Numbered from the stretch's first letter, positions 45,377-54,230 are shown. The stretch is DNA of 64,000 nucleotides from Thiomonas sp. FB-6 (GCF_000377645.1 NZ_KB898478.1:62001-126000); one strand, 5' to 3'. The notes: generated by a model from the letters alone, not told the origin. Numbers and translations are program-made.

Positions 45377-46642
45377 ATGCAGCAACCGCGCAAGCAAGGG
45401 CTTGGCAGCAGCGATTTCGACCGTCGCGATTTCATCAAGACCGCCGGCGCCACCGGCCTGGCCGCCCTCCTGACCCAGGCGCCCACCTGGGCCGCCAGCG
45501 AGAAACCCATCAAGATTGGCATGGTGGACCCCATCACCAGCACCTTCGCGGCGCTGGGCCAGAGTGAAATCAAGGGGGCCAAGTTCGCCGAGGCCGAGAT
45601 CAACAAGGCCGGCGGCGTCATGGGCCGTCCGCTGCAGCTGTTCGTCGAGGACAGCGCCGGCAACCCCGGCGCCGCCGTCGACAAGTGCTCGCGCCTGCTG
45701 AGCCAGAACAACGTCGACTTCCTCATGGGCACGGTGAACTCGGCCGCCTCGCTGGCCGTGTCGCAATTCGCCGCTCGCCACAAGAAGGTGTTCATCGCCA
45801 CCGGCGGCCACGTCGACGCGCTGACCGGCACCTCCTGCAACCCCTTCACCTTCCGCACCTGCTCGACCACCTGGATGCTGACCTCCGGGGACTTCGAGAC
45901 CCTGTTCAGCAAGTTCGGCAAGAAGTGGTACTTCCTGACCACCGACTACGCCTTCGGCAAGTCCGAGCAGACCGACTACGAGACGCAGATCAAGAAGGCG
46001 GGCGGCACGGTGGTCGGCGGCGCGCTGGCGCCGGTGGGCACCACCGACTTCTCCTCCTACCTGATCGACGTGAAGGCCAAGGCCCCGAACGTGCTGTGCC
46101 TGCTGCTGGCCGGCAACGACCAGGTCAACGCGATGAAGCAGATCGCGCAGTTCGGGATCAACAAGGACATCGCCGTCGGCGGCGCCCTGTTCGAGCTCGA
46201 GCAGGCGCAGGCGCTTCCGCCCTCGGCCCTGTACGGCTGGTGGACCATGGAGTGGTACTGGAAGCAGCCGAAGACCCCGCACGTGGCGGACTTCGTCAAG
46301 CGCTTCGCCGCCGCCAACAACGGCGAGTACCCGACGGCGCGCGTGTGGTTCGGCTACGCGACGACCCACGCCTTCCGCCTGGCCGTGGAAAAGGCCAAGT
46401 CCACCGACACCTTGAAGGTGATCAAGGCGCTCGAAGGCCTGGAGCTGCCGCCCGAGGTCGCGCTGCAGCCGCACCTGCCGGTGTACCGCGCCGCGGACCA
46501 CCAGCTGATGATCAGCATGTTCCCCGGCCACGTGAACACCGGGGGCAAGTACCCCGACCTGTTCGAGGTTTCGAACATCGTGGCGGGCGCCTCGATCGCC
46601 AAGTCGGCGGCCGAGATGGGCTGCAAGATGCCCACCGTCTGA
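45377..46642 (+). CDS. Tat-exported solute-binding protein of a branched-chain-amino-acid-type ABC transporter
   Basis: A 421-residue periplasmic binding protein. The signal contains a twin-arginine motif (DRRDFIKTAGATGLAAL) and ends about residue 39. The mature part has the two-lobed HAAT/LivJ fold (IKIGMVDPITSTFAALGQSE; GAKFAEAEINKAGGVMGRPL; FFLMGTVNS-type segment; FGYATTHAFRLAVEKA). HAAT proteins bind branched-chain amino acids, amides, urea and other small solutes. Position between puuB and the spu operon suggests a polyamine-related or GABA-like ligand, but the sequence does not show it. ATG 45377 has TTGGAG six bases upstream. It heads a five-gene transporter operon. Confidence 0.88.
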   Translation: MQQPRKQGLGSSDFDRRDFIKTAGATGLAALLTQAPTWAASEKPIKIGMVDPITSTFAALGQSEIKGAKFAEAEINKAGGVMGRPLQLFVEDSAGNPGAAVDKCSRLLSQNNVDFLMGTVNSAASLAVSQFAARHKKVFIATGGHVDALTGTSCNPFTFRTCSTTWMLTSGDFETLFSKFGKKWYFLTTDYAFGKSEQTDYETQIKKAGGTVVGGALAPVGTTDFSSYLIDVKAKAPNVLCLLLAGNDQVNAMKQIAQFGINKDIAVGGALFELEQAQALPPSALYGWWTMEWYWKQPKTPHVADFVKRFAAANNGEYPTARVWFGYATTHAFRLAVEKAKSTDTLKVIKALEGLELPPEVALQPHLPVYRAADHQLMISMFPGHVNTGGKYPDLFEVSNIVAGASIAKSAAEMGCKMPTV

Positions 46643-46763
46643 TCGCCTGATGGCGTCCGCCCGGAGCCTTGCACGGCCCCGGGCGGACGACTCAGCCGCG
46701 CATCGGGCTTTTCCACCCAACGCAGGCCGGTGCTTCCGTGCCGGCCCGCGCGGAGTCACCTTC

Positions 46764-47633
46764 GTGAGCGTCGTAGTCTTCTTCAACTTGTTCAACGGCC
46801 TGATCACCGGCGCCTTCTACGCGCTGCTGGCGCTGGGCCTGGCGCTGATCCTGGGCCTGAACAACACCATCAACTTCGCCCAGGGCACCTTCATGGCCCT
46901 GTCGGCGTATTTCGCCTACAGCCTGGCGCCCCACCTGGGCTTCTGGGGCGCACTGATCGTCGCGCCCCTGCTCTCCGGCGTGCTCGGCCTGGTGGTCGAG
47001 ATGCTGCTGGTACGGCGCCTGTACAAGCGCGACCCGCTGTATTCGCTGCTGATGACCTTCGGCCTGGCGCTGATCATGCAGGACATGATCCGCACCGTCT
47101 GGGGCCCCGTCGGCGTGCCGCTGAGCATCCCGGATGCCCTGGCGCATCCGCTGAGCCAGACCTACTTCTTCCTCACGGGTTACCGGCTGTTCGTGGTCGC
47201 GGTGGCTCTGATCGGCACCGGCGCGCTGTTCGCGCTGCTGCGCTACACGCGCCTGGGCATCCGCATCCGCGCCGGCAACGCCGATCTGGAGACGGTGGCC
47301 TCGCTGGGGGTCAACATCTACCTGCTGCGCAGCGCCAACTTCGTCATCGGCATCATCTTCGCGGGCATCGCGGGGATCCTCGCCGCAGGCCAGCTCGGCC
47401 TGGACCCGACCATGGGTGACGGCCTGCTGATGCCCGCCTTCGTGGCCATCGTGGTCGGCGGCGTCGGCTCGCTGCTGGGCTCGCTGATCGGCGGGCTGCT
47501 GATCGGCCTGGCCGCCGGCTTCACCACGGCTTTCTATCCCGCGGCCAGCGAAGCCGTGATCTACCTGCTCATGGGGCTGATGCTCATCGTGCGTCCGCGC
47601 GGTCTGCTCGGCCAGGAGGGACTTCTGGAATGA
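46764..47633 (+). CDS. HAAT ABC transporter permease LivH-type
   Basis: A 289-residue membrane subunit with about eight helices. LivH hallmarks are NLFNGLITGAFYALLALGLA, LGLNNTINFAQGTFMALSAY and PAFVAIVVGGVGSLLGSLIG. The GTG start at 46764 has GGAG nine bases upstream; an upstream open stretch is not conserved. Its stop overlaps the next gene's start as ATGA. Confidence 0.9.
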   Translation: MSVVVFFNLFNGLITGAFYALLALGLALILGLNNTINFAQGTFMALSAYFAYSLAPHLGFWGALIVAPLLSGVLGLVVEMLLVRRLYKRDPLYSLLMTFGLALIMQDMIRTVWGPVGVPLSIPDALAHPLSQTYFFLTGYRLFVVAVALIGTGALFALLRYTRLGIRIRAGNADLETVASLGVNIYLLRSANFVIGIIFAGIAGILAAGQLGLDPTMGDGLLMPAFVAIVVGGVGSLLGSLIGGLLIGLAAGFTTAFYPAASEAVIYLLMGLMLIVRPRGLLGQEGLLE

Positions 47634-48634
47634 GTGCAAGCGAAACCGCGGCCAAGCTGCCGGCGGCGCCCGGCAGGCGCCGCACGGCCAACCGCATCCA
47701 CCCCGGCACGCTGGTGCTGGGCCTGTTGCTGGTCACCCTGCCGCTGTGGGTCACCCACGTCGGCGGCTACACCGACATCGTCTCGCGGGTGCTGATCTAC
47801 GCGCTGGCGGCCATGGGCCTGAACCTGCTGCTGGGCTTCACCGGCGGCCTGTCCTTCGGCCACGCGGCGTATTTCGGCCTGGGCTCCTACGTGGTGGGCC
47901 TGATGCTCAAGTACGCCACCCACAGCGTGCCGCTGGCGCTGATCGCGGGCACGCTGGCCGGGGGCATCGTCGCCTCGGTGCTGGCGCCCCTGTGCGTGCG
48001 CCGGCGCGGCATCTATTTCGCGATGATCACCATCGCCATCGGCCAGTTGTTCTATTTCGTCGCCATCCGCTGGGCCTCGGTCACCGGCGGCTACGACGGG
48101 CTCACGGGCTTCTCGCGCCACGCCATCCACGTGCTGCCGAGCCTGACCTGGACCCTGGGTTCCACGGGCTTCTACTACCTCGTGCTGCTGTGCTTCGCGA
48201 TCGCCGCGTGGGTCATTTTCGCGATCCTCAACTCGCCCCTGGGCCACAGCTTCGTGGCGGTGCGCGAGAACCAGAAGCGCCTGCGCTTCCTGGGCGTGAA
48301 CGTGCACTTCTACGCCGGCGTGTCCTTCGCCATCTCCGGCTTCATCGTCGCGCTGGCCGGCGGGCTCAACGCCCTGCTGGACAACTTCACCTCGCCCAAC
48401 AGCCTGAGCAACAACCTGTCGGGCGACCTGGTGATCATCGCGGTGCTGGGCGGCATGCGCAATTTCTGGGGCCCCTTCGTCGGCGCCGCCATCTTCGTGC
48501 TGGTGCGCGACTACGCCAGCAACGCCACCAGCAACTGGATGACGGTGATCGGCCTGATCTTCGTCCTGTCCGTGATGTTCTTCCCGCTGGGCGTCATGGG
48601 CTTCCTGCAACGCAAGGGCAAGGTGCAGTCATGA
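47630..48634 (+). CDS. HAAT ABC transporter permease LivM-type
   Basis: A 334-residue second permease. LivM signatures are LIYALAAMGLNLLLGFTGGL and SFGHAAYFGLGSYVVGLM, followed by NLSGDLVIIAVLGGMRNFWG towards the C-terminus. The N-terminus has about 25 charged and Ala-rich residues before the first helix. Start and stop both overlap the neighbouring genes (ATGA), so all subunits are coupled. Confidence 0.9.
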   Translation: MSASETAAKLPAAPGRRRTANRIHPGTLVLGLLLVTLPLWVTHVGGYTDIVSRVLIYALAAMGLNLLLGFTGGLSFGHAAYFGLGSYVVGLMLKYATHSVPLALIAGTLAGGIVASVLAPLCVRRRGIYFAMITIAIGQLFYFVAIRWASVTGGYDGLTGFSRHAIHVLPSLTWTLGSTGFYYLVLLCFAIAAWVIFAILNSPLGHSFVAVRENQKRLRFLGVNVHFYAGVSFAISGFIVALAGGLNALLDNFTSPNSLSNNLSGDLVIIAVLGGMRNFWGPFVGAAIFVLVRDYASNATSNWMTVIGLIFVLSVMFFPLGVMGFLQRKGKVQS

Positions 48635-49380
48635 GCCTTCTCGAATTGCGCTCCGTGTCGCGCCGCTTTGGAGCGCTGCAGGCCCTGAGCGATATCTCCC
48701 TCCAGGTCGCCCAGGGCGAGCTGCGCGCGGTCATCGGCCCCAACGGGGCCGGCAAGACCACGCTGTTCAACCTGATCAGCGGCTTCTTCCCGCCCAGTGC
48801 CGGCGAGATCGTGTTCGAAGGCGAGGCCATCCAGCGGGTCAACCCGGCCGCGCTGGTGCGCCGCGGCATCATCCGCACCTTCCAGATCACCGAGGTGTTC
48901 CTGTCGCTGAGCGTGCGCGAGAACGTGCGCATCGCGGCCGAGGTCTCGCTGGGCTGGAGCGCGCGTCCGTGGCTGTCGCGTGCGCAGCGCGAACGCGTGG
49001 AGGAACGCGTCGACGAGTTGATGCACATGGTGGGCCTGACCGGCAAGGACGACCGCATCGTCGGCGAGCTCTCGCACGGCGACCAGCGCGTGGTCGAAGT
49101 GGCCATCACGCTGTCGCGCAAGCCCAAGCTGCTGCTGCTCGACGAGCCCACGGCCGGCATGGGCGACGAGGAAACCCAGATGATGACCGGGCTGATCCGC
49201 CGCCTGAATAAGGACCAGGGCATCACCACGCTGTTCGTGGAGCACGACATGGAGATCGTGTTCGGCATCGCCGACCGCATCACCGTGCTCGACAACGGAC
49301 ACTTCCTGGCCGAGGGCACCGCCCAGGAAATCGCCAGCAACCCCAAGGTGCAGGCGGCCTACCTCGGCCAGCAGGCCTGA
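48631..49380 (+). CDS. HAAT ABC transporter ATPase LivG-type
   Basis: A 249-residue ATPase. Walker A is GPNGAGKTT near 38, the signature ELSHGDQR replaces the canonical LSGGQ as is normal for LivG, Walker B is [11 protein letters not shown], and the switch His follows in FVEHDME. RTFQITEVFLSLSVREN is the usual LivG Q-loop region. Confidence 0.9.
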   Translation: MSLLELRSVSRRFGALQALSDISLQVAQGELRAVIGPNGAGKTTLFNLISGFFPPSAGEIVFEGEAIQRVNPAALVRRGIIRTFQITEVFLSLSVRENVRIAAEVSLGWSARPWLSRAQRERVEERVDELMHMVGLTGKDDRIVGELSHGDQRVVEVAITLSRKPKLLLLDEPTAGMGDEETQMMTGLIRRLNKDQGITTLFVEHDMEIVFGIADRITVLDNGHFLAEGTAQEIASNPKVQAAYLGQQA

Positions 49381-49407
49381 GGCCGGGAAGTCAGCAAGGT
49401 ACTGAAC

Positions 49408-50124
49408 ATGAGCATGGTCCTGGAAGTCGATTCGATCCATACCTATTACGGGAAAAGCCACATCCTTGATGGGGTCTCCCTGAACATCCGCGAAGGCGAA
49501 CTGGTGGCGTTGCTCGGGCGCAACGGTGCCGGCAAGACCACCACGCTGCGCTCGATCATGGGCCTGACGCCGCCGCGCAAGGGCAGCATCAAGCTGTTCG
49601 GCAAGGACACCACCGGGGCGCCGGCGCACCGCGTGGCGACCGCCGGCGTGGGCTACGTACCCGAGGGGCGGCGCATCTTCGGCCACCTGTCGGTGCACGA
49701 GAACCTGCTGGTTTCGCGCCAGACGGAAGGAACCTGGAACATCGATGGGGTGTACAAGCTGTTCCCCCGCCTGCACGAGCGCCGCACCAGCAAGGGCGGG
49801 CGCCTGTCGGGCGGCGAGCAGGAAATGCTGGCCATCGCCCGCGCGCTGCTGCTCAACCCCAAGCTGCTGATCCTCGACGAGCCCTCGCAGGGCCTGGCGC
49901 CGATCATCGTGCAGGAAGTCATGCGCACGGTGGCCCGCATGAAGAGCGAGGGCATCGCGGTGCTGCTGGTGGAACAGAACGTGTTCGGGGCCCTGGAATT
50001 GGCCGACCGCGCCTACGTCCTGGGCGAGGGACGCGTGGTCTACGACGGAACCGCCGCGGAATTGCGCGCCGACACCTCGCGCATGGAGCAGCTTGCCGGG
50101 GTCGCGCACGCCGCGCACGCCTGA
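49408..50124 (+). CDS. HAAT ABC transporter ATPase LivF-type
   Basis: A 238-residue ATPase partner of the LivG-type subunit. Walker A is GRNGAGKTTT, the signature RLSGGEQEML, Walker B LLILDEPSQGLAP, and VGYVPEGRRIFGHLSVHENL is typical of LivF. It lies 27 bases after the LivG-type gene and ends the transporter operon before a terminator hairpin. Confidence 0.9.
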   Translation: MSMVLEVDSIHTYYGKSHILDGVSLNIREGELVALLGRNGAGKTTTLRSIMGLTPPRKGSIKLFGKDTTGAPAHRVATAGVGYVPEGRRIFGHLSVHENLLVSRQTEGTWNIDGVYKLFPRLHERRTSKGGRLSGGEQEMLAIARALLLNPKLLILDEPSQGLAPIIVQEVMRTVARMKSEGIAVLLVEQNVFGALELADRAYVLGEGRVVYDGTAAELRADTSRMEQLAGVAHAAHA

Positions 50125-50129
50125 AGCCC

Positions 50130-50150
50130 GGGGGCAACAGTCCTGCCCCC
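50130..50150 (+). terminator. Terminator-like hairpin after the HAAT operon
   Basis: GGGGGCA (50130-50136) pairs with TGCCCCC (50144-50150) across a 7-base loop, six bases after the livF-type stop. There is no T-tract directly after it (ATCAGGGTTT). Confidence 0.5.
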
Positions 50151-50267
50151 ATCAGGGTTTGCCCTTGCGCTTTCGGGCCTGCGGCGAGAAACTTGAGGCC
50201 TAGCGGTCCCGGCCGCGGGCCCCTCATGTCGCAGGGAGCCGCGGGCCGGGCGCGCCAGGCCCGGACC

Positions 50268-51089
50268 ATGACCCATGCAGTGCCCCTGGTGGCGGTGGCC
50301 ACCGACATCAAGACCCTTTGCGGCCAGCCCGTGCACGCGGTGGCGCGCAAGTACGTCGACCCCCTGCTCGAGATCGCCGGCTGCCTGCCGCTGCTGCTGC
50401 CGTCCTTCGGCACCCGCACGCCGGTGGACGACGTGCTCGCCTCGGTGCACGGCCTGTTGTTCTCCGGGTCGCCGTCCAACATCGAGCCCCATCACTACGG
50501 CGAAGCGCTGGACAACCCGGAGTCCCCGGCCGACCCCGAGCGCGACGCCACCACGCTGCCGCTGATCCGCGCCGCCATCGAGCGCGGCATGCCCGTGTTC
50601 GGCATCTGCCGCGGCTTCCAGGAAATCAACGTCGCCCTCGGCGGCAGCCTGCTGCAGCAGGTGCACTTCACCGAGGGCTACGCCGACCACCGGGAGGACG
50701 AAAGCCTGCCGCTGGAACAGCAGTACGGCCCCGCGCACGAGGTGCACGCGGTGCCGGGCAGCTGGCTGGAGGGCCTGGTCGGGCGCCCGAACTGGAGCGT
50801 CAACAGCCTGCACGGCCAGGGCATCAAGCGCCTGGCCCCGGGGCTTGTCGCCCAGGCGCACGCGCCGGACGGCCTGGTCGAGGCCTATACCCATGCCGAC
50901 TCTGCCGGCTTGCTGCTTGCGGTTCAATGGCATCCTGAATGGCGCGCGATGAACAACCCGGTGTCCCGCAGCCTGTTCCACGCCTTCGGCGAAGCCTGCC
51001 GCGCCTACGCGGCGCAGCGCCTGGCCCCGCAAGCCCCGCAACGCAGGGCCGAGCGGGCCACACTGGTGGCACAAGCCGAAGCCGCGTGA
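50268..51089 (+). CDS. puuD: Gamma-glutamyl-GABA hydrolase
   Basis: A 273-residue class I glutamine amidotransferase-like hydrolase (peptidase C26), equivalent to E. coli PuuD and Pseudomonas SpuA. It splits gamma-glutamyl-GABA to glutamate and GABA, the last step of the glutamylated putrescine pathway. The nucleophile is C114 in FGICRGFQEINVALGGSLLQ, and the catalytic His is H222 in VQWHPEW. ATG 50268 (MTHAVPLVAVATD) fits family starts better than ATG 50226. It begins the block colinear with spuABC. Confidence 0.9.
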   Translation: MTHAVPLVAVATDIKTLCGQPVHAVARKYVDPLLEIAGCLPLLLPSFGTRTPVDDVLASVHGLLFSGSPSNIEPHHYGEALDNPESPADPERDATTLPLIRAAIERGMPVFGICRGFQEINVALGGSLLQQVHFTEGYADHREDESLPLEQQYGPAHEVHAVPGSWLEGLVGRPNWSVNSLHGQGIKRLAPGLVAQAHAPDGLVEAYTHADSAGLLLAVQWHPEWRAMNNPVSRSLFHAFGEACRAYAAQRLAPQAPQRRAERATLVAQAEAA

Positions 51090-51104
51090 ACGGCAGGGCC
51101 TGAA

Positions 51105-51152
51105 CCGGACTGCTGAACGCCTTCGCTCGAGCGAAGCCGCCCAGCAGTCCGG
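51105..51152. repeat. Nested palindrome between puuD and puuA
   Basis: Outer arms CCGGACTGCTG (51105-51115) and CAGCAGTCCGG (51142-51152) are perfect inverted copies of 11 bases. Between them lies a perfect 16-base palindrome, CTTCGCTCGAGCGAAG (51121-51136). GGCAGGGCC flanks the structure on both sides (51092-51100 and 51152-51160). It could act as an operator, attenuator or mobile hairpin element. Confidence 0.65.
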
Positions 51153-51205
51153 GCAGGGCCCAGGGGCCCCGGGTCGTTGGCCGGCGCGCATCACGCCCAG
51201 CCACC

Positions 51206-52813
51206 ATGCAACCCACCTCCGCCCCCGAAAGCCTGCGCACGGCCCTGGCCGACGCCCCCGAGGCGATTCCCAGTGCGATTCCCAGCGCCATCCCCAGCGC
51301 CATCCCGAGCGCGGCTCCTGGCGCGCCTCCCGGCACGAATCCTGGCACGAAGCCCGGCGAGCCTTCCGCGCAGCACCCCGCCGAGCACCCCGCGCACCCC
51401 GCGCACCCCGCCTTGCCCGCGCTGCTGGCGCCCACTCCCGAAGACGGCGCCGCGCCGCGCGACTTCCCGCAACTCGAAGCCTGGCTGAACCGCAGGCGCA
51501 TCACCGAGATCGAGTGCCTGGTGCCGGACCTGACCGGCGTGGCCCGGGGCAAGATCCTGCCGCGCAGCAAGTTCACCAAGGACCGCGGCATGCGCCTGCC
51601 GGAAAGCATCATCGGCCTGACCGTCACCGGCAACTGGCCCGAGGACGACAGGCTCGCCGAGCTGATCAGCGACATCGACCGCGACATGCACCTGGTGCCC
51701 GACCCCTCCACCGTGCGGCCGGTGCCCTGGGCCACCGACCCCACCGCCCAGGTGATCCACGATTGCCATTTCCGCGACGGCCTCGAGGTCGACTACGCGC
51801 CGCGCAACGTGCTCAAGCGCGTGCTGCGCCTGTACGAGCAGCGCGGCTGGGAGCCGGTGGTGGCGCCGGAGATCGAGTTCTACCTGGTGGCCAAGAACAC
51901 CGACCCCGACCAGCCCCTGCACCCGCCGCTGGGGCGCTCCGGCCGCGCCGAGACCTCGCGCCAGCACTACAGCATCGACGCCGTCAACGAATTCGACCCG
52001 CTGTTCGAGGACATCTACGACTACTGCGAGGCCATGGAACTCGACGTGGACACGCTGATCCACGAAATCGGCGCCGGCCAGATGGAAATCAACTTCCTGC
52101 ACGGCAACGCGCTGGACCTGGCGGACAAGGTGTTCTTCTTCAAGCGCACGCTGCGCGAGGCCGCGCTGCGCCACAACATGTACGCCACCTTCATGGCCAA
52201 GCCCATGGCGGAAGAGCCGGGCAGCGCCATGCACGTGCACCAGAGCGTGGTCGACCGCGTCACGCGGCGCAACCTGTTCAGCGCGCCCGACGGCACGCCG
52301 GCACCCGCCTTCCTGCACTACATCGGCGGCCTGCAGCGCTACGTACCCCACGTAATGGCGCTGTTCGCGCCCTACGTGAACTCCTACCGGCGCCTGGCCG
52401 GAGGGGATGCCGCCCCCACCAACGTCGAGTGGGGCACGGACAACCGCACCGTGGGCATCCGTGTGCCCGAATCGAATCCCCAGAACCGGCGCCTGGAAAA
52501 CCGCGTGATCGGCGCCGACGCCAACCCCTACGTGGCGCTGGCGGCCACGCTGGCCTGCGGCTACCTGGGCATGGTCGGGCAGATCGAGCCGCTGCCGGAG
52601 ATGAAGACCCGCGCCGACGGCCGAGGCCGCGCCGTCTCGCTGGCCCAGAGCCTGTCGGAGGCCGTGCGCCTGCTCGACGACGCACCCGAGCTCGAGAACC
52701 TGCTGGGGCGCCGCTTCTGCGGCATCTACAAGGCGGTCAAGACCAGCGAGCATGCCGAGTTCCTGAAGGTCATCAGCCCCTGGGAACGCGAACACCTGTT
52801 GCAGCATGTCTGA
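51206..52813 (+). CDS. puuA: Gamma-glutamylputrescine synthetase (glutamine synthetase family)
   Basis: A 535-residue GS-fold ligase like PuuA/SpuB, which joins glutamate to putrescine using ATP. GS motifs are VAPEIEFYLV, GAGQMEINFLHGN, KPMAEEPGSAMHVHQS, DNRTVGIRVP and RLENRVIGADANPYVALAAT. E. coli PuuA has 472 residues; here about 80 N-terminal residues precede the conserved start (QLEAWLNRRRITEIECLVPD). That extension is Pro/Ala/His-rich and contains AIPS four times, encoded by a 12-base tandem repeat. The next gene overlaps its stop by eight bases. Place in the operon matches spuB. Confidence 0.9.
   Translation: MQPTSAPESLRTALADAPEAIPSAIPSAIPSAIPSAAPGAPPGTNPGTKPGEPSAQHPAEHPAHPAHPALPALLAPTPEDGAAPRDFPQLEAWLNRRRITEIECLVPDLTGVARGKILPRSKFTKDRGMRLPESIIGLTVTGNWPEDDRLAELISDIDRDMHLVPDPSTVRPVPWATDPTAQVIHDCHFRDGLEVDYAPRNVLKRVLRLYEQRGWEPVVAPEIEFYLVAKNTDPDQPLHPPLGRSGRAETSRQHYSIDAVNEFDPLFEDIYDYCEAMELDVDTLIHEIGAGQMEINFLHGNALDLADKVFFFKRTLREAALRHNMYATFMAKPMAEEPGSAMHVHQSVVDRVTRRNLFSAPDGTPAPAFLHYIGGLQRYVPHVMALFAPYVNSYRRLAGGDAAPTNVEWGTDNRTVGIRVPESNPQNRRLENRVIGADANPYVALAATLACGYLGMVGQIEPLPEMKTRADGRGRAVSLAQSLSEAVRLLDDAPELENLLGRRFCGIYKAVKTSEHAEFLKVISPWEREHLLQHV
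51263..51310. repeat. 12-bp tandem repeat, four copies, at the puuA N-terminus
   Basis: Four units (GCGATTCCCAGT, GCGATTCCCAGC, GCCATCCCCAGC, GCCATCCCGAGC) lie head to tail and encode AIPS-AIPS-AIPS-AIPS. The substitutions are synonymous, which implies that the peptide repeat is either maintained or old. Confidence 0.75.
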
Positions 52814-54230
52814 GCAGCCCGCCCCCGATCCCGCCGCCGGGCCCGCCGCCGCGCCCGGCGTCGACGAACTGCTGGCCGCCGACGTCGAGCACCACCTGCA
52901 CCCCTTCACCGATCCGCGCGACCTGCAACGGCGGCCGCCGCGGCTCATCGTGCGCGGCGAGGGCGTGCGCATCTGGGACGGCGAGGGCCGCGAGATCCTC
53001 GACGCCATGTCCGGCCTGTGGTGCGTCAACCTGGGCTACGGGCGCCGCGACCTGGCCGACGCGGCCCACGAGCAGCTGCTGCGCCTGCCCTACTACAACA
53101 CCTTCTTCCGCAGCACCACGCCGCCGGCGGCCGAACTCGCCCGCGAAATCACCGCGCTGGCGCCGGGGGGCATGCGCCACGTGTTCTTCACCGAAAGCGG
53201 CTACTCCGCCAACGACACCATGGTGCGCATCGTGCGGCGCTACTGGGAGCTGCGGGGACAGCCCGGGCGCAAGGTGCTGATCGCGCGGCGCAATGGCTAC
53301 CACGGCAGCACCCTGGCGGCCGCCTCGCTGGGCGGCATGGCCGACATGCACGCGCAGGGCGGCCTGCCGCTGCCGGACTTCGAGCACATCGAGCAGCCGC
53401 ACCAGCTGGCGCTGGCCCGGCCCGGCGAAAGCGAGCAGGAATTCGGGCTGCGCGCCGCCGGCTGGCTGGAACAGCGTATCGCCGAGATCGGCCCCGAGCG
53501 CGTCGCCGCCTTCGTCATGGAACCGGTGCAGGGCGCCGGCGGCGTGATCGTGCCGCCGGCCGGCTACGCGCGCGAAATCCAGCGCATCTGCCGGCGCCAC
53601 GAGGTGCTGCTGGTCAGCGACGAAGTCATCTGCGGCTTCGGACGCCTGGGCCACTGGTTCGGTTGCCAGCACCCGCACATCGGCATCGAGCCCGACCTCA
53701 TCACCTTCGCCAAGGGGGTCACCTCGGGCTACCTGCCGCTGGGCGGCGTGCTGCTCGGCCCGCGCGTGGGCGGCGAGCTGGCCGCGCGCGGCGGCGAGTT
53801 CGAGCATGGCTTCACCTATTCCGGCCATCCGGCCTGCTGCGCGGTCGCGCTGGCCACGCTGCGCGCGCTGCGCGCCGAGGGCGTGCTCGAGCATGTGCGC
53901 GAACGCGCGGAGCCGCGCCTGCGCGCGGGCTTCGCCGAGCTGGCCCGCCATCCGCTGGCCGGCGACCCGGCGGGCCTGGGCCTGACCGCCGCGCTGATGC
54001 TGTGGCGCGACAAGTCGCGGCGCGTGCCCTTCCCCGCCGAGGCGCAGGCCGGGCTGCGCTGCCGCGAGGCCTGCTTCGATGCCGGCGTGGTCATGCGCGC
54101 GGTCGGCTCGCGCATGATCGTGGCGCCACCGCTTGTCAGCACCGAGGCCGAGCTCGACGAGATGGTCCGGCGCATCGCCATCGCGCTGGATCGGACCCAG
54201 GCCGGGCTGCGGGCCGATGGCTGGCTCTAG
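52806..54230 (+). CDS. spuC: Putrescine/polyamine-pyruvate aminotransferase (class III, SpuC-like)
   Basis: A 474-residue PLP enzyme that transaminates putrescine (or cadaverine, spermidine) with pyruvate. The PLP lysine is K303 in ITFAKGVTSGYLPLGG, and the aspartate contact is in LLVSDEVICGFGRLG. The phosphate region reads FFTESGYSANDTMV; the family usually has SGSEAND, so a Tyr-Ser pair replaces Ser-Glu. The N-terminus has a short Pro/Ala-rich stretch. It overlaps puuA by eight bases and potF by 14. It provides a route to 4-aminobutanal that bypasses glutamylation. Confidence 0.87.
   Translation: MSEQPAPDPAAGPAAAPGVDELLAADVEHHLHPFTDPRDLQRRPPRLIVRGEGVRIWDGEGREILDAMSGLWCVNLGYGRRDLADAAHEQLLRLPYYNTFFRSTTPPAAELAREITALAPGGMRHVFFTESGYSANDTMVRIVRRYWELRGQPGRKVLIARRNGYHGSTLAAASLGGMADMHAQGGLPLPDFEHIEQPHQLALARPGESEQEFGLRAAGWLEQRIAEIGPERVAAFVMEPVQGAGGVIVPPAGYAREIQRICRRHEVLLVSDEVICGFGRLGHWFGCQHPHIGIEPDLITFAKGVTSGYLPLGGVLLGPRVGGELAARGGEFEHGFTYSGHPACCAVALATLRALRAEGVLEHVRERAEPRLRAGFAELARHPLAGDPAGLGLTAALMLWRDKSRRVPFPAEAQAGLRCREACFDAGVVMRAVGSRMIVAPPLVSTEAELDEMVRRIAIALDRTQAGLRADGWL

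Noticed and set aside
51263-51310. CRISPR-like array
   Set aside because: The 12-base units are head to tail without spacers and lie in frame within a protein. The potG and cydD repeats were rejected for the same reason.
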